NCBI GenBank assembly: GCA_050084985.1
Contig: JBITNC010000001.1
Coordinates: 43,834,001 to 43,898,000 of the forward strand
Direction: 5' to 3'
Length of the DNA: 64,000 nt
Source: Nageia nagi
Taxonomy: Eukaryota; Pinophyta
Shown: piece by piece, positions 46,400 through 56,889 of the stretch
Position numbering within the stretch: position 1 is the first letter of the stretch
How the letters are laid out: each line of letters begins with the position of its first letter
Position numbers and translations under genes: made by a program
Notes under the pieces: generated by a model
What the model was told of the DNA's origin: nothing
The model's input: the letters and a program-made list of their open reading frames with translations, nothing else
Database searches by the model: none

Positions 46400-46905
46400 T
46401 CAGTTGCATTGAACTGCTTTCAACCAGCTACGATTGTTCATACATCTCAACTTCAGGAAGAGTACATCTACAGTCCCGAAGTCAGCTATTCTCTCATTGT
46501 TGTACGTCTTGCTTTTCTATTAGGCTTGGGAAGCCAAAAGCCAATTTGTAATACCTATGCTAATGCCAAAGATTTGAATCATCTAAAACATTTCATTCAT
46601 GCAGAAGTAGAATAAGGATTAGATGTTATGGTTTACAGTATATTATATCCTTGATAGTAAGATTAGTACCAGTTAAGGTCAATATATACAATGACAATAA
46701 TCTTTAATTCATGGTTTGTTTTTGCACAGGAGTAGTTGTGATATGGGTCATGATCACATTCCTAGTGGGTATGGACATGATCGTTATCTGCAACACCCAT
46801 ATATTGCTAGTGCTGCCCTTCTGAATGGTGTTTGGCTTCACCGAAGGATTTTTCACGGTGGCAACCATGGGCAAGTATCCAAAGGAGAGTAGGTCCTTTT
46901 GGTAT
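46394..46905 (+). pseudogene. Orphaned continuation of the KUP gene
   Basis: After the insertion the transporter resumes: 'SVALNCFQPATIVHTS' (family: S-V-A-L-G-C-F-P-R-V-K-I-V-H-T-S), 'EEYIYSPEVSYSLIVVRLAFLLGLGSQKPI' and 'NTYAN' (family: G-N-A-Y-G) to about 46579. The expected donor there reads CC instead of GT. A further exon begins after 'tttgcacag' at 46730 ('VVVIWVMITFLVGMDMIVICNTHILLVLPF'). It meets TGA at 46822-46824, and similarity goes on ('MVFGFTEGFFTVATMGKYPK') to about 46895. The remaining C-terminal third of the family is absent. Confidence 0.85.
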
Positions 46906-46958
46906 TTCCGCATTGTTACTGCTCATTATTAGAGCTTGTTTTGAGGTTTTGTCTTAAA

Positions 46959-46972
46959 TGGTATCAGAGCCA
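46959..46972 (+). promoter_or_regulatory. Initiator tRNA-Met primer binding site of the pararetrovirus
   Basis: tggtatcagagcca, the exact sequence used by caulimovirids to prime minus-strand synthesis, lies about 360 bp before the polyprotein start at 47316. Confidence 0.88.
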
Positions 46973-47315
46973 AGTTCTGGTTCTGGACTAGAACTAAGTT
47001 TGGTTTAGAGTCGACGCTAAGTTAATATTAGGGGTTTCAGTCCCTTGGTATAGCTTAGTCGTTCCTTTGTATATGTAGTCTACTCATATATCAATATAAA
47101 GCTCTATTTTGATTTATATTTGTTCTCTGTATATCCATATAACGCTCTATTTTGATTTATATTTGTTCTCTATGATTGGAAATAAGTTTCTATTCTCGGC
47201 ATACTATTGTATACTGGTTATTAGGGTAAGTCCAAGTAAATTCTATGTTAAAGCCGATGGATAGGCGTGAAAGGACAGTGGTAGTCAAATTCCAATGACG
47301 TGAGTTTTGGTACAA
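46973..47315 (+). other. Pararetrovirus leader with 43-bp duplication
   Basis: Non-coding leader between primer site and polyprotein start. A block 'gctctattttgatttatatttgttctct' occurs at 47101 and 47144, a 43-bp tandem duplication. Confidence 0.6.
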
Positions 47316-48120
47316 ATGGCACATGAGATTAGTACTTCTTCAAGCACAAAATCAGGTATGGATCTTACAAATGCTTTTATAAATTTGGGTAGTGCTCTTG
47401 ATACTATGAACAAAGCAAAAATCTTAATAGATGAAACAGAACCACTTCTTGAGTGATCTTTTCCTGCAGTAATAGTTAATGATGTTTATAGTGGTCTATC
47501 TATCTTTCATTTGCATACAAAATCATTCATTCATTATAAATAACAAATTATGCATGTTTCACAAAATAGTGATAGTCAACATTTTGTGTCTATTTTAGAA
47601 GTCGATAAAATACAAAAAATTCAAAAAAAACATTTTGCGTTTAAATTCTTGCATTTAGGCATGCTACAAGTCAGTATAACTCCTCTTACTAGAAAATGTC
47701 TACAAACCTCTTATGTAGCCTATGTTCCAAATTATCATCATAATAAGTTTTCTGATAGTTTGATAGATGCAATCAGTACATCCTTATATGATAGTCCCAA
47801 TACCATGCAAGTCTATCCAAACTATCTAGTTTCAATAAATGATCCCCATCTTGACAAAGTTCTAAAAATATGTGTTCACACACATGGGTTTGACATGAAA
47901 GCTAGTGCAAATTATCTTGCAATCCACAACAGAGTTATATATAGATTCACCAATACATTACAACCTGTATTCAAGCATGGTGTAGTGAAAGGATCTACAG
48001 TTGTGTTAAAAACTGATTCTAAAAATTAGAAAATAGAACCGCAACTCATAGAATGGAAAGATGTCCAAATCCCAAGGCAGTGGACATTAGATACAGAATT
48101 TCTTGATGAACCTATATAAT
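47316..48120 (+). pseudogene. Pararetrovirus movement-protein region
   Basis: The polyprotein frame starts at ATG 47316 (MAHEISTSSSTKSG) and contains stops near 47453 and 47540. It is open from 47550 to 48029. That segment shows the caulimovirid movement-protein core: 'FLHLGMLQVSITPLTRKCLQT', 'NTMQVYPNYLVSINDPHLDKV' with the D-motif region, and 'THGFDMKASANYLAIHNRVIYR'. Such proteins form tubules that carry virions between cells. Stops follow at 48030 and near 48118. It is a relic. Confidence 0.85.
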
Positions 48121-49880
48121 AACTATTACCAAAGATCTCTATTAAAAAAGGAAAAGCTATTATAGATCTAGAAATAGAGTCTTTTCATAGTAGTAGTAGA
48201 TTTAGTGAACCAGAATTTTCAAATGAAAAACTAAAAGAAAAAGACTTTTTGGAAGGACTTCCTAAATCCCAGACATCAAGAAGATCAATTGATCATCGAT
48301 TCTGCACACACACTAGCTTGGTTCCATTAAACCAAGATTCTTTCAAATATTAGTGTCAAGAATGTTTATCTCTTCTAAAAAGATCATTTAATGTAAATAT
48401 GTTTTATAGAGAAGTTTTTGAAGATAAAGATATAGATTGGGAAATAGAAGATGATAAAAAGGTTCAATCTTGGTTTGTTTGTATAATTGCTAAAGGAGTA
48501 GAGCAATCCCCTATAAAAAAATCCAAAATTGGAATAATGTTGCAACTTCTTCTATTAATAAAAAGATTGATTCTCTAATAGATATTCTTAAGAGAGCAGA
48601 AGAAACCATAGAGAGAGCACACTCTAGAAATAGTATCATTATTGAACCATGAATAGAGTCTCTCCATGAGAAAATTGATTTATTGACTTTAAAAGTAGAA
48701 TCAAAGAAATCTACTTCATATTGGGAACCTAAAGAGTCAAGTCATGACTCTACTTCTTCTTTTGAGATTCCTACTAGTACTCAAACCTAATGTAAAGTAA
48801 AACAATTGGCTGAAAAGTTAGCTTTAGTTGAGTTCACTAAGAAATCATTTGAAAAAGATTTTCTTACAGATAAAAAGGTGAATATGGCACAATCTTACAT
48901 GTCTAAGATTTTTAATGATGAAGAAGGTTCAAGAGAAACTTCTCAAACCCAACCTATAAGTAATACAACAAGAACTCAAAATCTTTCACCTTTTTATTAT
49001 AAAATTAAATGTAAATCACCAAAACAAATCCATGAAATGATCCATGGCATGTTAGGATGGTCTAACACCTAGGTAGAATAGCTAAATAAGGATCCTTATA
49101 CTATAGCTTAGCAAGTAGCTAATAGATTTGTTGGTATTTTAAATGAGTGTTGGGATGACATCACAGAACAAAATTAGAGATTAATTCTATATAATATCAT
49201 AGTTGGCCTCTATAGTACTATTATAGCAGAATCTATTGGAAGCCTAGAATAAAATTTTGAGATTGCCAAACAAAAATTCATATTAGCTCAAATTTGTGAT
49301 ATGAGTAAACTTAAAAAGTATCGATGTAAGATGCAAGGATGGTACTATAAAATACATAATGCATTGATGAAAATAAGGTACATTAAATTATTTCTTGAAT
49401 TCTTGAAAGAGGCTTATAAAAAGAATATTGTTGTTTTAGGTCTTAATATAAAAACTCTTTCTTTTGCTCGAATCAATCAAGTTATTGATCAAACTCATAG
49501 AGAGTTGTGTCTAGAACAAAGAAAGAAGAAAGAATTAAAAAAATAGCATAAAATTTTGAGAACTTCATTCTATCAAAAAAATATAGAAGACTTTGGTTGT
49601 TCTTACAAACCAAAGAAAAAGTTTCTCAAAAGTAAACAATTTCATAAATCTTATAAGTTTTCTAAATGCATAGATTGTAAGAATTTTGGTACATCTTACA
49701 AGAAAACTCCATGGCATAAAAGGAGAGAAGTCTTCTGTAAGCAATCACATTTTTCAAAGAAACATGTTAAGTATTTTATCTATAATGGGTCACATTATGC
49801 TATGAAGTGTCCTTAAAAGGAAAAATTTAATGCCCAAAAAAAGATTAATATGATTTTTTTCTAGATTTATGTGAATATAA
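48121..49880 (+). pseudogene. Pararetrovirus coat-protein region
   Basis: The frame shifts relative to the movement protein between 48100 and 48800. Open pieces are 48806-49072, 49301-49546 and 49556-49816. The last is rich in Lys, Phe and Ser and holds Cys/His clusters ending in a knuckle-like 'YFIYNGSHYAMKC' (about 49772-49810), which has CCHC spacing but Tyr at both first Cys positions. The position after the movement protein and before the protease fits the coat (nucleocapsid) protein. A separate 'HRFCTH...CQEC' cysteine cluster lies near 48296-48370. Confidence 0.7.
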
Positions 49881-50600
49881 TTATTAATTAGTGTTAGATA
49901 CAAGTGGATTTGATTCTAACATTGTATATATTTTCGATGAATTTCTAAATTTTAATCAGCAAAATTTTGATTCTTCTTCCAACATTGATTTTAATGTAGA
50001 TTTTTAGATCCACATGTTTAGCCTCAATAAGCCTACTATTCTTGATATCTCAAAATAGCTTCAACAAGCTTAAGAACATTTAAAAAAGCTCCTCTATTAT
50101 GATCTTGCTCAAAAGACTTATTATGAAAATTTGATTAGATCCTTATAGAATCAATATTTCAATGCTTTGACAGCTCAACGTTCTACATCTACAACACAAA
50201 AATGTGGTGAGTTAGATATAGCAATTTCCTTCTCTACAAAAATGGTAAAATAATCTGCTACTTCTAGACATTATAGGTTTTGCATTTGTAATGAATGTAT
50301 GATGTCTCAAGGTTTATTAGAACCTAAAACTAACAAAGTTACATTTAGAAAAGAAACACATTGTCTAGATGTGCCTAGAAAGCAATAGTTTGCAGAAAGG
50401 GCATAATGGAGGATAAGCAAAATAGAAAAATTGTAGAACTTCCTCACAAAGGAAAAATATGAGTTAGAAGAACTATTAAAAGAAAAAAATTATAGTGAAT
50501 CAATTTTGTATGAAATAGAATTAACAGCAGTAACTTTTTAGAGTCAAAGCCTTCCCATAGAAGCTTTAGATCTTAATATAAATTCTATCAAACATTTTTA
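49881..50600 (+). pseudogene. Pararetrovirus linker between coat protein and protease
   Basis: Interrupted plus-strand frame with a 'LDTSGFDSN' block near 49893-49920 and a short cysteine cluster 'RFCICNECMM' near 50277-50306. It lacks other recognised motifs. Many stops are TAG. Confidence 0.45.
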
Positions 50601-51170
50601 TTCCCCTATTTGCACTATGATAATCAAAATTGATGGTTTAAAAGTTTACAACCTTTATGATCTCATTGATACAAGAGGATAATGTAGTTTTGGATGAAGA
50701 AATGCAATCCCACAAGATCCTTGGATAGTAGATAAGGTTGGTCTAACTTTTAACTCTAAAAAATCTATATCCAGTCTTTCTACAGAAGTACCCTTTCAAG
50801 TTGGTGAAAAAATAGTACTCTTTAAGTTTATGCAACATGAAATGAAAAATTATTATCTAATGATAGGTTATAATAATCTGTCTAAGTTAAGACCCTTCAG
50901 ATCATAGCAAATAATTATTTAGAATTAGGAGTTAAGTTGCCATTGAAAATCTTTTATGATTCTATTATTCTAGTCTGGCATCCAGACCCAAAGGTTAAGA
51001 ATACAAATTGGATTTCAAAATTCATAAATCTCAATTCTTCAAATTTGAATGAGATAATAAAAAAATAAAGAATAATCTATGTTCTAAAGATCCTATTGCA
51101 TTTCATCATAAAAAAGTTTATGAATGTGGGATAGAGTTAAAACTTGAAAAAAAAAGAATAGAGAAAAGGT
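50601..51170 (+). pseudogene. Pararetrovirus aspartic protease region
   Basis: A 'LYDLIDTRG' block near 50650-50682 corresponds to the protease active-site motif (family: D-T-G-A), with an extra Arg and a stop right after it. About 50 residues later is a 'FQVGEKIVLFKFMQHEMKNYYLMIGYNNLSKL' stretch (50798-50891) like the end of retroviral proteases. The enzyme would cleave the polyprotein; this copy is broken. Confidence 0.65.
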
Positions 51171-52490
51171 AGAGCCCAAATTTAAGACTCACCATATTGG
51201 CCTTAGCCCTGCTTTGAGAAAAGTGTGTGATCAAGAAATCTCTAAGTTGTTAGTAAAAGAGTTGATAGAAAAATCAAACTCTCCTTGGGCATGTATAGCA
51301 TTTTATGTAAATAAAAGATCTGAACAAGTTAGAGGGAAAAAGAGGTTCATCATAAATTATGAACCTCTTAACAAATAGGTATTACCAATACAACATCCTA
51401 TTCCATCAAAAGATGAATTATTAATAAGATTTGAAAAATTTGCTATTTTTTCAAAGTTTGATCTCAAGTTTGGTTTTTGGCAAATCTTTATAAAACTGTT
51501 AGATAAGTACAAAATAGCATTTGTGGCACTTGGAGAATAGTATTAGTAGATTGTGCTTCAATTTGGATTAAAAATAGCTCCTATTTTTTAGAAAATCATA
51601 GATGATATTTGTTAACCTCATCATTCTTTTATTTATGTATATATTGATGACATTTTTGTATTTAACAAAGATATGAAATAGCATATAAAACATCTTGAAC
51701 AGTTCCATGATATTTGCTATGAAAATGATTTAGTCATAAGTGAATCAAAAAATGTGTTTTGTACAGAAGAAGTTTAGTTTCTCAAACTCCACATTAAAGC
51801 TAGAAAAGTATAGATACAAAATCATATTTTTGAAAAGATCAAAAACTTTATAGATGAGATTCTTACAGTTAATCAACTTTAGCATTTTGTTGGCTATGTA
51901 AATTATGTATCTAGTTATTATCAAGCCATTACAGTTGACCAAAAGTTATTAAACATTAGACTAAAGAAATATGCTCTTGCTTGGACTTCTGACATGATTG
52001 AAGCAATTAGAAGAATCAAAGAAAAGTGTTCAAAATTGCCTCTTATGTCTCTCATTGGATCCAATACAAAAATCATTGAAACTAATGCAAGTGATACTTT
52101 TTGGGGTGTTGTTCTAAAAGAAAAAATATAAACATGTGAAAAATTCTATAGGTATGCTTCTAGTAGTTTTTCTGGAGCTCAGTTAAGATATCCTTCTCCT
52201 CATAAGGAAATCCTTGCAATAATAAAAGCAGTTAAATCATTTCAATTTTTTGTTCAATCTAAAAAGTTTATTTTAAGATCTGATTTGAATAATATGAAAG
52301 GATTTCTAAATAAGAAGTTTGATAAAGCTTCAGATAGTAATAGAATGTTGAAGTGGAGTTTGTGGTTTGATGACTATGATATCTCTTTTGAGCATGTTCT
52401 AGGAGTTAAAACTCTTTTGCAAATTTTCTTACTCGAGAATACCATGTCAATATGGTTACACCCTGGAGAATTGATCGAATAGTTAAAATC
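51171..52490 (+). pseudogene. Pararetrovirus reverse transcriptase and RNase H
   Basis: Starts with 'THHIGLSPALRKVCDQEISKLL' (51186-51250) and proceeds through 'KRFIINYEPLNK' (stop) 'VLPIQHPIPSKDELL', 'FSKFDLKFGFWQI' and 'FIYVYIDDIFVFNKDMK' (about 51630-51680) with the Y-I-D-D active site. RNase H includes 'SLIGSNTKIIETNASDTFWGVVL' and 'YPSPHKEILAIIKAVKSFQFF', ending 'LKWSLWFDDYDISFEHVLGVK'. These blocks are typical of caulimovirids. At least a dozen stops occur, mostly TAG, several at Gln positions. Confidence 0.88.
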
Positions 52491-53330
52491 ACTTTGCCAA
52501 AACTATTTAGAGTAGACTCAAGGAATTGTACATCTTGGTATACACATGAGTTGTTTACATAACAAAGAATGGCTATTCCTCTACCAAATGGAAGAATTAT
52601 TAATGTTCTTGGCACATATCCCTTACATACTAATATTGTTAATAATTCAATGGGATCATGAGCTTTATTATGTCATCTAGGAGATATATTTTAAAGCATT
52701 ATTGGCATAATATAAATGAAGATTATTGCATAGAAAGAATGATAGTCTTTGTTAATAGGATTTATGGAATTCATCAGTGGCCAACATAAGATCCAAATCT
52801 TGAAGTTAGGATTATTGGGTTCAAACTCACTTATGAATAGTACAAAGGACATTTCTTTACCCTTCTTGCTTATCAAAATTCAATCTTTTCTCAAAATTAT
52901 TTTATAGGGTTTGGAATAGGTCTAAGAGATAATTTTAAAGAAATTCTTGATTGGTTCAAATAATGGTTCATGAAGTTTGGCTTAACAGTTGACCAATGTC
53001 CTCCTAAGCATCATGATCTTACACCTCATGACCACTTCAATATGATGATTGATATCCATGCCACCTAGCTATTAATATGGGAGTGGATAATTGAGAATTG
53101 AATCCTTGTAGATGAATCACTTACTAAAGTCTTATCTTACACATTTATGAATTAGCAAATAATGTGGTTGTAGAGACAATTAATGCAAATCTTATCTACT
53201 ACAAAATATCCCTTGTCCAAAAGGAATATGCTTCTTCCCTTCATCATATTGTAATTATGGTTAGAATGAGGATTCTTCCTATGAAGGCTATTCCTCTAGA
53301 AGATGTCTAGCAAGTATGGTTAAAGTGATG
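52491..53330 (+). pseudogene. Region after RNase H with coding character, unassigned
   Basis: Beyond the RNase H, where petuvirus-like polyproteins usually end, plus-strand frames remain unusually low in stops. Examples are 'SIFSQNYFIGFGIGLRDNFKEILDWFK' and 'VDQCPPKHHDLTPHDHFNMMIDIHAT' around 52874-53067. Interruptions are TAG codons. No known domain is recognised. It may be an additional viral C-terminal domain, a second viral ORF or captured DNA. Confidence 0.4.
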
Positions 53331-53726
53331 ATTTATTTATATGAGATGAAGAATTTCATAATGGAAATATATAAAGTTTAAAATTTCATATTCTAGGTAG
53401 CAAATATCAACAAGCTATGGACAATTTTGGGATTGTAGCTTCAACTAAAATTTATATTAGGTTTAAGTAGTTTTTTTATAAATTTGGAGTAAATTAGTCC
53501 TCTTACTTCTTGCATAAGAAGCAAATAAGAAATAGTAGCAAAAAATCAAATCATTATAAGAAGAGACAATATTTAACAAGGTTCACTCAATATGAGCTAC
53601 ATCCCTAAAGGAACTTTCAATTATTTTGCATCCATCAATCTTTCAAACCATCAAGAAATACACCAATAATGTAGACATATTGAGACACTTCAACAACATA
53701 GACTTGTTGTAACTCTTTCTTTGGTA

Positions 53727-53784
53727 CATGAAACCTCACAACAACATGAAACCTCACAACAACATGAAACCTCACAACAACATG

Positions 53785-53840
<56 letters not shown>

Positions 53841-53848
53841 TCTCTCTC

Positions 53849-53931
<83 letters not shown>

Positions 53932-53953
53932 CTCTCTCTCTCTCCTCTCTCTT

Positions 53954-54009
<56 letters not shown>

Positions 54010-54039
54010 CTCCTCTCTCCTCTCTCTCTCTCCTCTCTC
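53727..54039. repeat. 18-bp tandem repeat followed by a 255-bp CT microsatellite
   Basis: Three full copies of an 18-bp unit (catgaaacctcacaacaa) begin at 53727, 53745 and 53763. From 53785 to 54039 the strand is almost pure CT with occasional CCT or TTC interruptions. The overlapping Leu/Ser-rich open frames here (53721-54081) are translations of the repeat. Confidence 0.95.
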
Positions 54040-54044
54040 GAGAT

Positions 54045-54710
54045 GTATGAATCTTCCCTAACTTTATTAAACCATCCTTAAATATTGATCAAATGAAGTG
54101 GTACCTAAGTTGAATGTGTTTGGTTTTTAAATGGAAGGTTGAGTTCTTTGCAATATGGATAAAACTTTGACTATCACTCCATAGCTTTGCATCTTTTTTC
54201 TCCTTATCTAGTTCCTTCAACAATCTTTATAACCAAATCAACTCCTTATTAGCCTCTATAGTAGCAACATATTCATCTTCTATGGTTGAAAGAACTATAA
54301 CTTGTTGGAGCTTGGAGATCTAACTAACTTTTGTATCACCAATGGTAAAGAGATAACCTGTAGTGCTTCTCCCACCATCAAGATCATCTACCATATCTTA
54401 ATCAACATAACCTTGTGAATAAATATTAGAACCTCCAAAAAACAAAGATTCATGACAAGTACTCCTCAAATACATGAGAATCATATTAACAACTTCCTAA
54501 TGACCCTTTCTTGGATTATTCATAAATCTCTTACAACTCCTATTGCTTGTGCTATATCTAGTCTAGTGCATACCACTACATACATTACACTCGCAATTAT
54601 TGAAGCATAGGGAATCTTAGTCATATACTCTTGTTCATATTTTATATTAGGACATAAATCTTTAGAGTTTAAAATATATTGCCAATGGTGTAGTAAGAAG
54701 TTTTTCATCT
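54045..54710 (-). pseudogene. copia RNase H relic
   Basis: The minus strand reads 'PYASIIASVMYVVVCTRLDIAQAIGVV' (within 54520-54708), 'DLDGGRSTTGYLFTIG', 'EDEYVATIEANKELIWL' and 'KTKHIQLKYHFI' close to the CT repeat. These are the standard blocks of copia RNase H, in order, with TAG/TAA interruptions. Confidence 0.85.
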
Positions 54711-54779
54711 TTCATGTTAAACTATTTTAGCATCTTTTCATTATTTTCTCCTTGATTTAACTTTAATGTGTGGTTGTGT

Positions 54780-55460
54780 TTGTCTCTAGTGATTTCTATT
54801 CCAAGAATTTGTTTTAGCCTCACCAAAATCCTTCATTTCAAAATTTATAGTCAATTTTTCTTTAAGATCAACAATGTAATGCATACTAGTTCCTACTACC
54901 AGTATATCATCCACATACAAAAGCAAGATAACATAGTTGTAATTATTTGTCTTCTTAAAAATACACAATGATCTAATTAACATCTAATGAACTTATTATT
55001 TATCATAAAAGTGTCAAATTTAATATAACATTGTCTAGGAGCTTGTTTGAGGCCATAAAAGCTCTTTTCCAACTTACACACATAACCTTTTTTACCTTTG
55101 ATCTCGAAACCTTGAGTTGCATGTAAATATCCTCCTACAAATCCCCATGAATAAAAGCTAACTTTATAGTTATTTGTTCAATATATAAATTTTTAGCAGC
55201 CATAATACTCAATATTTCTCTAATAGAGGTCATTTTTACAATTGGAGAAAAGATCTCATCAAATTTTATATCTTTCTTTTGAGTGAAACCTTTTACCAAA
55301 AGTCTTGCTTTATACCTCTTTTTTCCATCTCCTTCATATTTCAATATATACACCCATTTTTTTGTTAGTTTCTTTTTACATTTTGGAAGCTTAACCGATT
55401 CCAAATTTGATTGTGAATTTAATAATCCATCCCATCCTTCATTACAATCTCCCACTTATA
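54780..55460 (-). pseudogene. copia reverse transcriptase
   Basis: The first half is open for 106 codons (55135-55455): 'KWVYILKYEGDGKKRYKARLLVKGFTQKKDIKFDEIFSPIVKMTSIREILSIMAAKNL', then 'TIKLAFIHGDL' (family: D-V-K-T-A-F-L-H-G-D-L). The second half (54786-54983) has 'NYVILLLYVDDILVVGTSMHYIVDLKEKL' with the intact YVDD active site, then 'FEMKDFGEA'. A frameshift or stop region separates the two. Confidence 0.9.
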
Positions 55461-56026
55461 TCGTAAACTTATTTGAATGACTTCATCAAAACACTTAGGT
55501 TCACCAATGTATAACACATAATGAAGCATAGGGGAAAAATTGTCAGGTAACTTACTTTTCCTTATAGACATAACATAATTAGATAAATGTTAAGGGATTC
55601 TACTTATCCTAATATATTTTCTAACAACACTTATAGAAGATTGAGATACTTGCTATTGTTGTTGTTGAACATTTTATGGTAGAGTTTGTTATTATTGTTA
55701 TGGAGGAAATTCACTTTGATCCTTTGGTTTTTCATTCTCATCAACATCATCAAGAGCTACAAACCTTGATTCCTCTTCCTTTTGCTTTTTCTTGACCTAC
55801 AAACTATATTTTTATATGAATTATTTATTGAATATTACATCTCTACTTCTAATGAGTTTTTAATTATCAACATCCCATAATCTGAAACCCAAACCATCAA
55901 TACCATATCTAAGAAGTGGCATTTTTGATACTTTGCATCAAGTTTCTTCTTGATTTCTTTATTGATGTAGATAAAATCCTCACAACCAAATACTCTAAGG
56001 AATGAGTAATTTTCCTTTTTTCCTAT

Positions 56027-56750
56027 CTACATTTCCTTTGGAATGCCTCCATTTGGAGCAGTAAATGGATCCCTATTAATCAAATAAATAATAGTGTCAA
56101 CAACATTATCCCAAATATAGAAAGGAAAACCTACTTGTATCCTAATGCTTCTAGCTCGTTCAAAAATTATCCTATTCATTCTTTTCACAACCCCATTTTC
56201 CTGAGCTATTCTTGGAACTACGTTTATTCTTCTAATTTTATAATATGAATAAAAGGTTTCAAACTCTTTATTACAAAATTCATCATCATTATCATATTCG
56301 AGGCATTTCAACTTTAAACTTATTTTGTTTTCAACTAATTCCTTCCAAATATTAAATGTTTCAAACATATATGATTTATTGTTAATGCAATAAACCCATA
56401 TTTTCCTTTTAGATTCATTAATGAAAGTGACAAATAAGAAGAAAGCTAACTCTTTTTTATTTTTTATATATACAATCTTCATAAAGTACCATGTAAGTTT
56501 CTTTTATATTAGGAAGAAACGTCTTAGAATGTAGTAATTTCATACCTTTCTCATTCATGTCTCCAAGTCTATTATTCCATAGAATTTCATCTTCACCTGT
56601 GGATATTAGATTTATGGAGTAATCAAAGATATTTGTAAGCAAATAAAGCATGCTTACCATGCTACCCTTTGCAACCACCATTGAACCCTTTGAAACCTTC
56701 CTATTAGAGTTACCAAATGCAACCATATATCCTTCCTTATCCAATTTACT
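56027..56750 (-). pseudogene. copia GAG-pre-integrase and integrase
   Basis: The frame 56457-56744 holds the pre-integrase segment ('LISTGEDEILWNNRLGDMNEKGMKLLHSKTFLP'; family: L-W-H-x-R-L-G-H). The frame 56027-56482 holds the integrase core, with 'YDNDDEFCNKEFETFYSYYKIRRINVVPRIAQENGVVKRMNRIIFERARSI' (family: D-N-G-G-E-F; P-Q-Q-N-G-V-A-E-R). The second Asp region reads D-N-D-D-E-F, and the catalytic Glu of N-G-V-x-E is Lys, so it is inactive. Confidence 0.88.
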
Positions 56751-56889
56751 TGTTGATATGATATTTCTTTTAAGATCAAGAATATGTATATATTAATTTA
56801 GATTCCATTATATTTCATTAGTTAATTTCATTCTTATATTGCCAATAACAACAATCTTGCATGGATGTACATCACCTAATATTACTTGA

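Larger units (their letters stand above)
46940..53400 (+). mobile_element. Endogenous caulimovirus-like pararetrovirus, inactive
   Basis: The order primer site (46959), movement protein, coat-like protein with zinc-knuckle relic, aspartic protease, reverse transcriptase, RNase H and a further C-terminal region matches a petuvirus-like single-polyprotein caulimovirid. No LTRs flank it, and a 30K-type movement protein is not found in LTR retrotransposons. All segments are in the same orientation, with one frame change near 48100-48800 and numerous stops. Its left edge lies within 60 bp of the last recognisable transporter residues; its right edge merges into a copia LTR-like region. It is decayed and cannot be expressed as a polyprotein. 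Confidence 0.85.

Noticed and set aside
46704-46913. 69-codon minus-strand frame
   Set aside because: Shadow of the orphaned transporter exon on the plus strand.
46940-53400. LTR retrotransposon instead of pararetrovirus
   Set aside because: No flanking LTRs, a 30K-type movement protein precedes the coat region, and the RT-RNase H blocks match caulimovirids.
53721-54081. Two Leu/Ser-rich open frames of 109 and 117 codons
   Set aside because: They are translations of a CT microsatellite and an 18-bp repeat.
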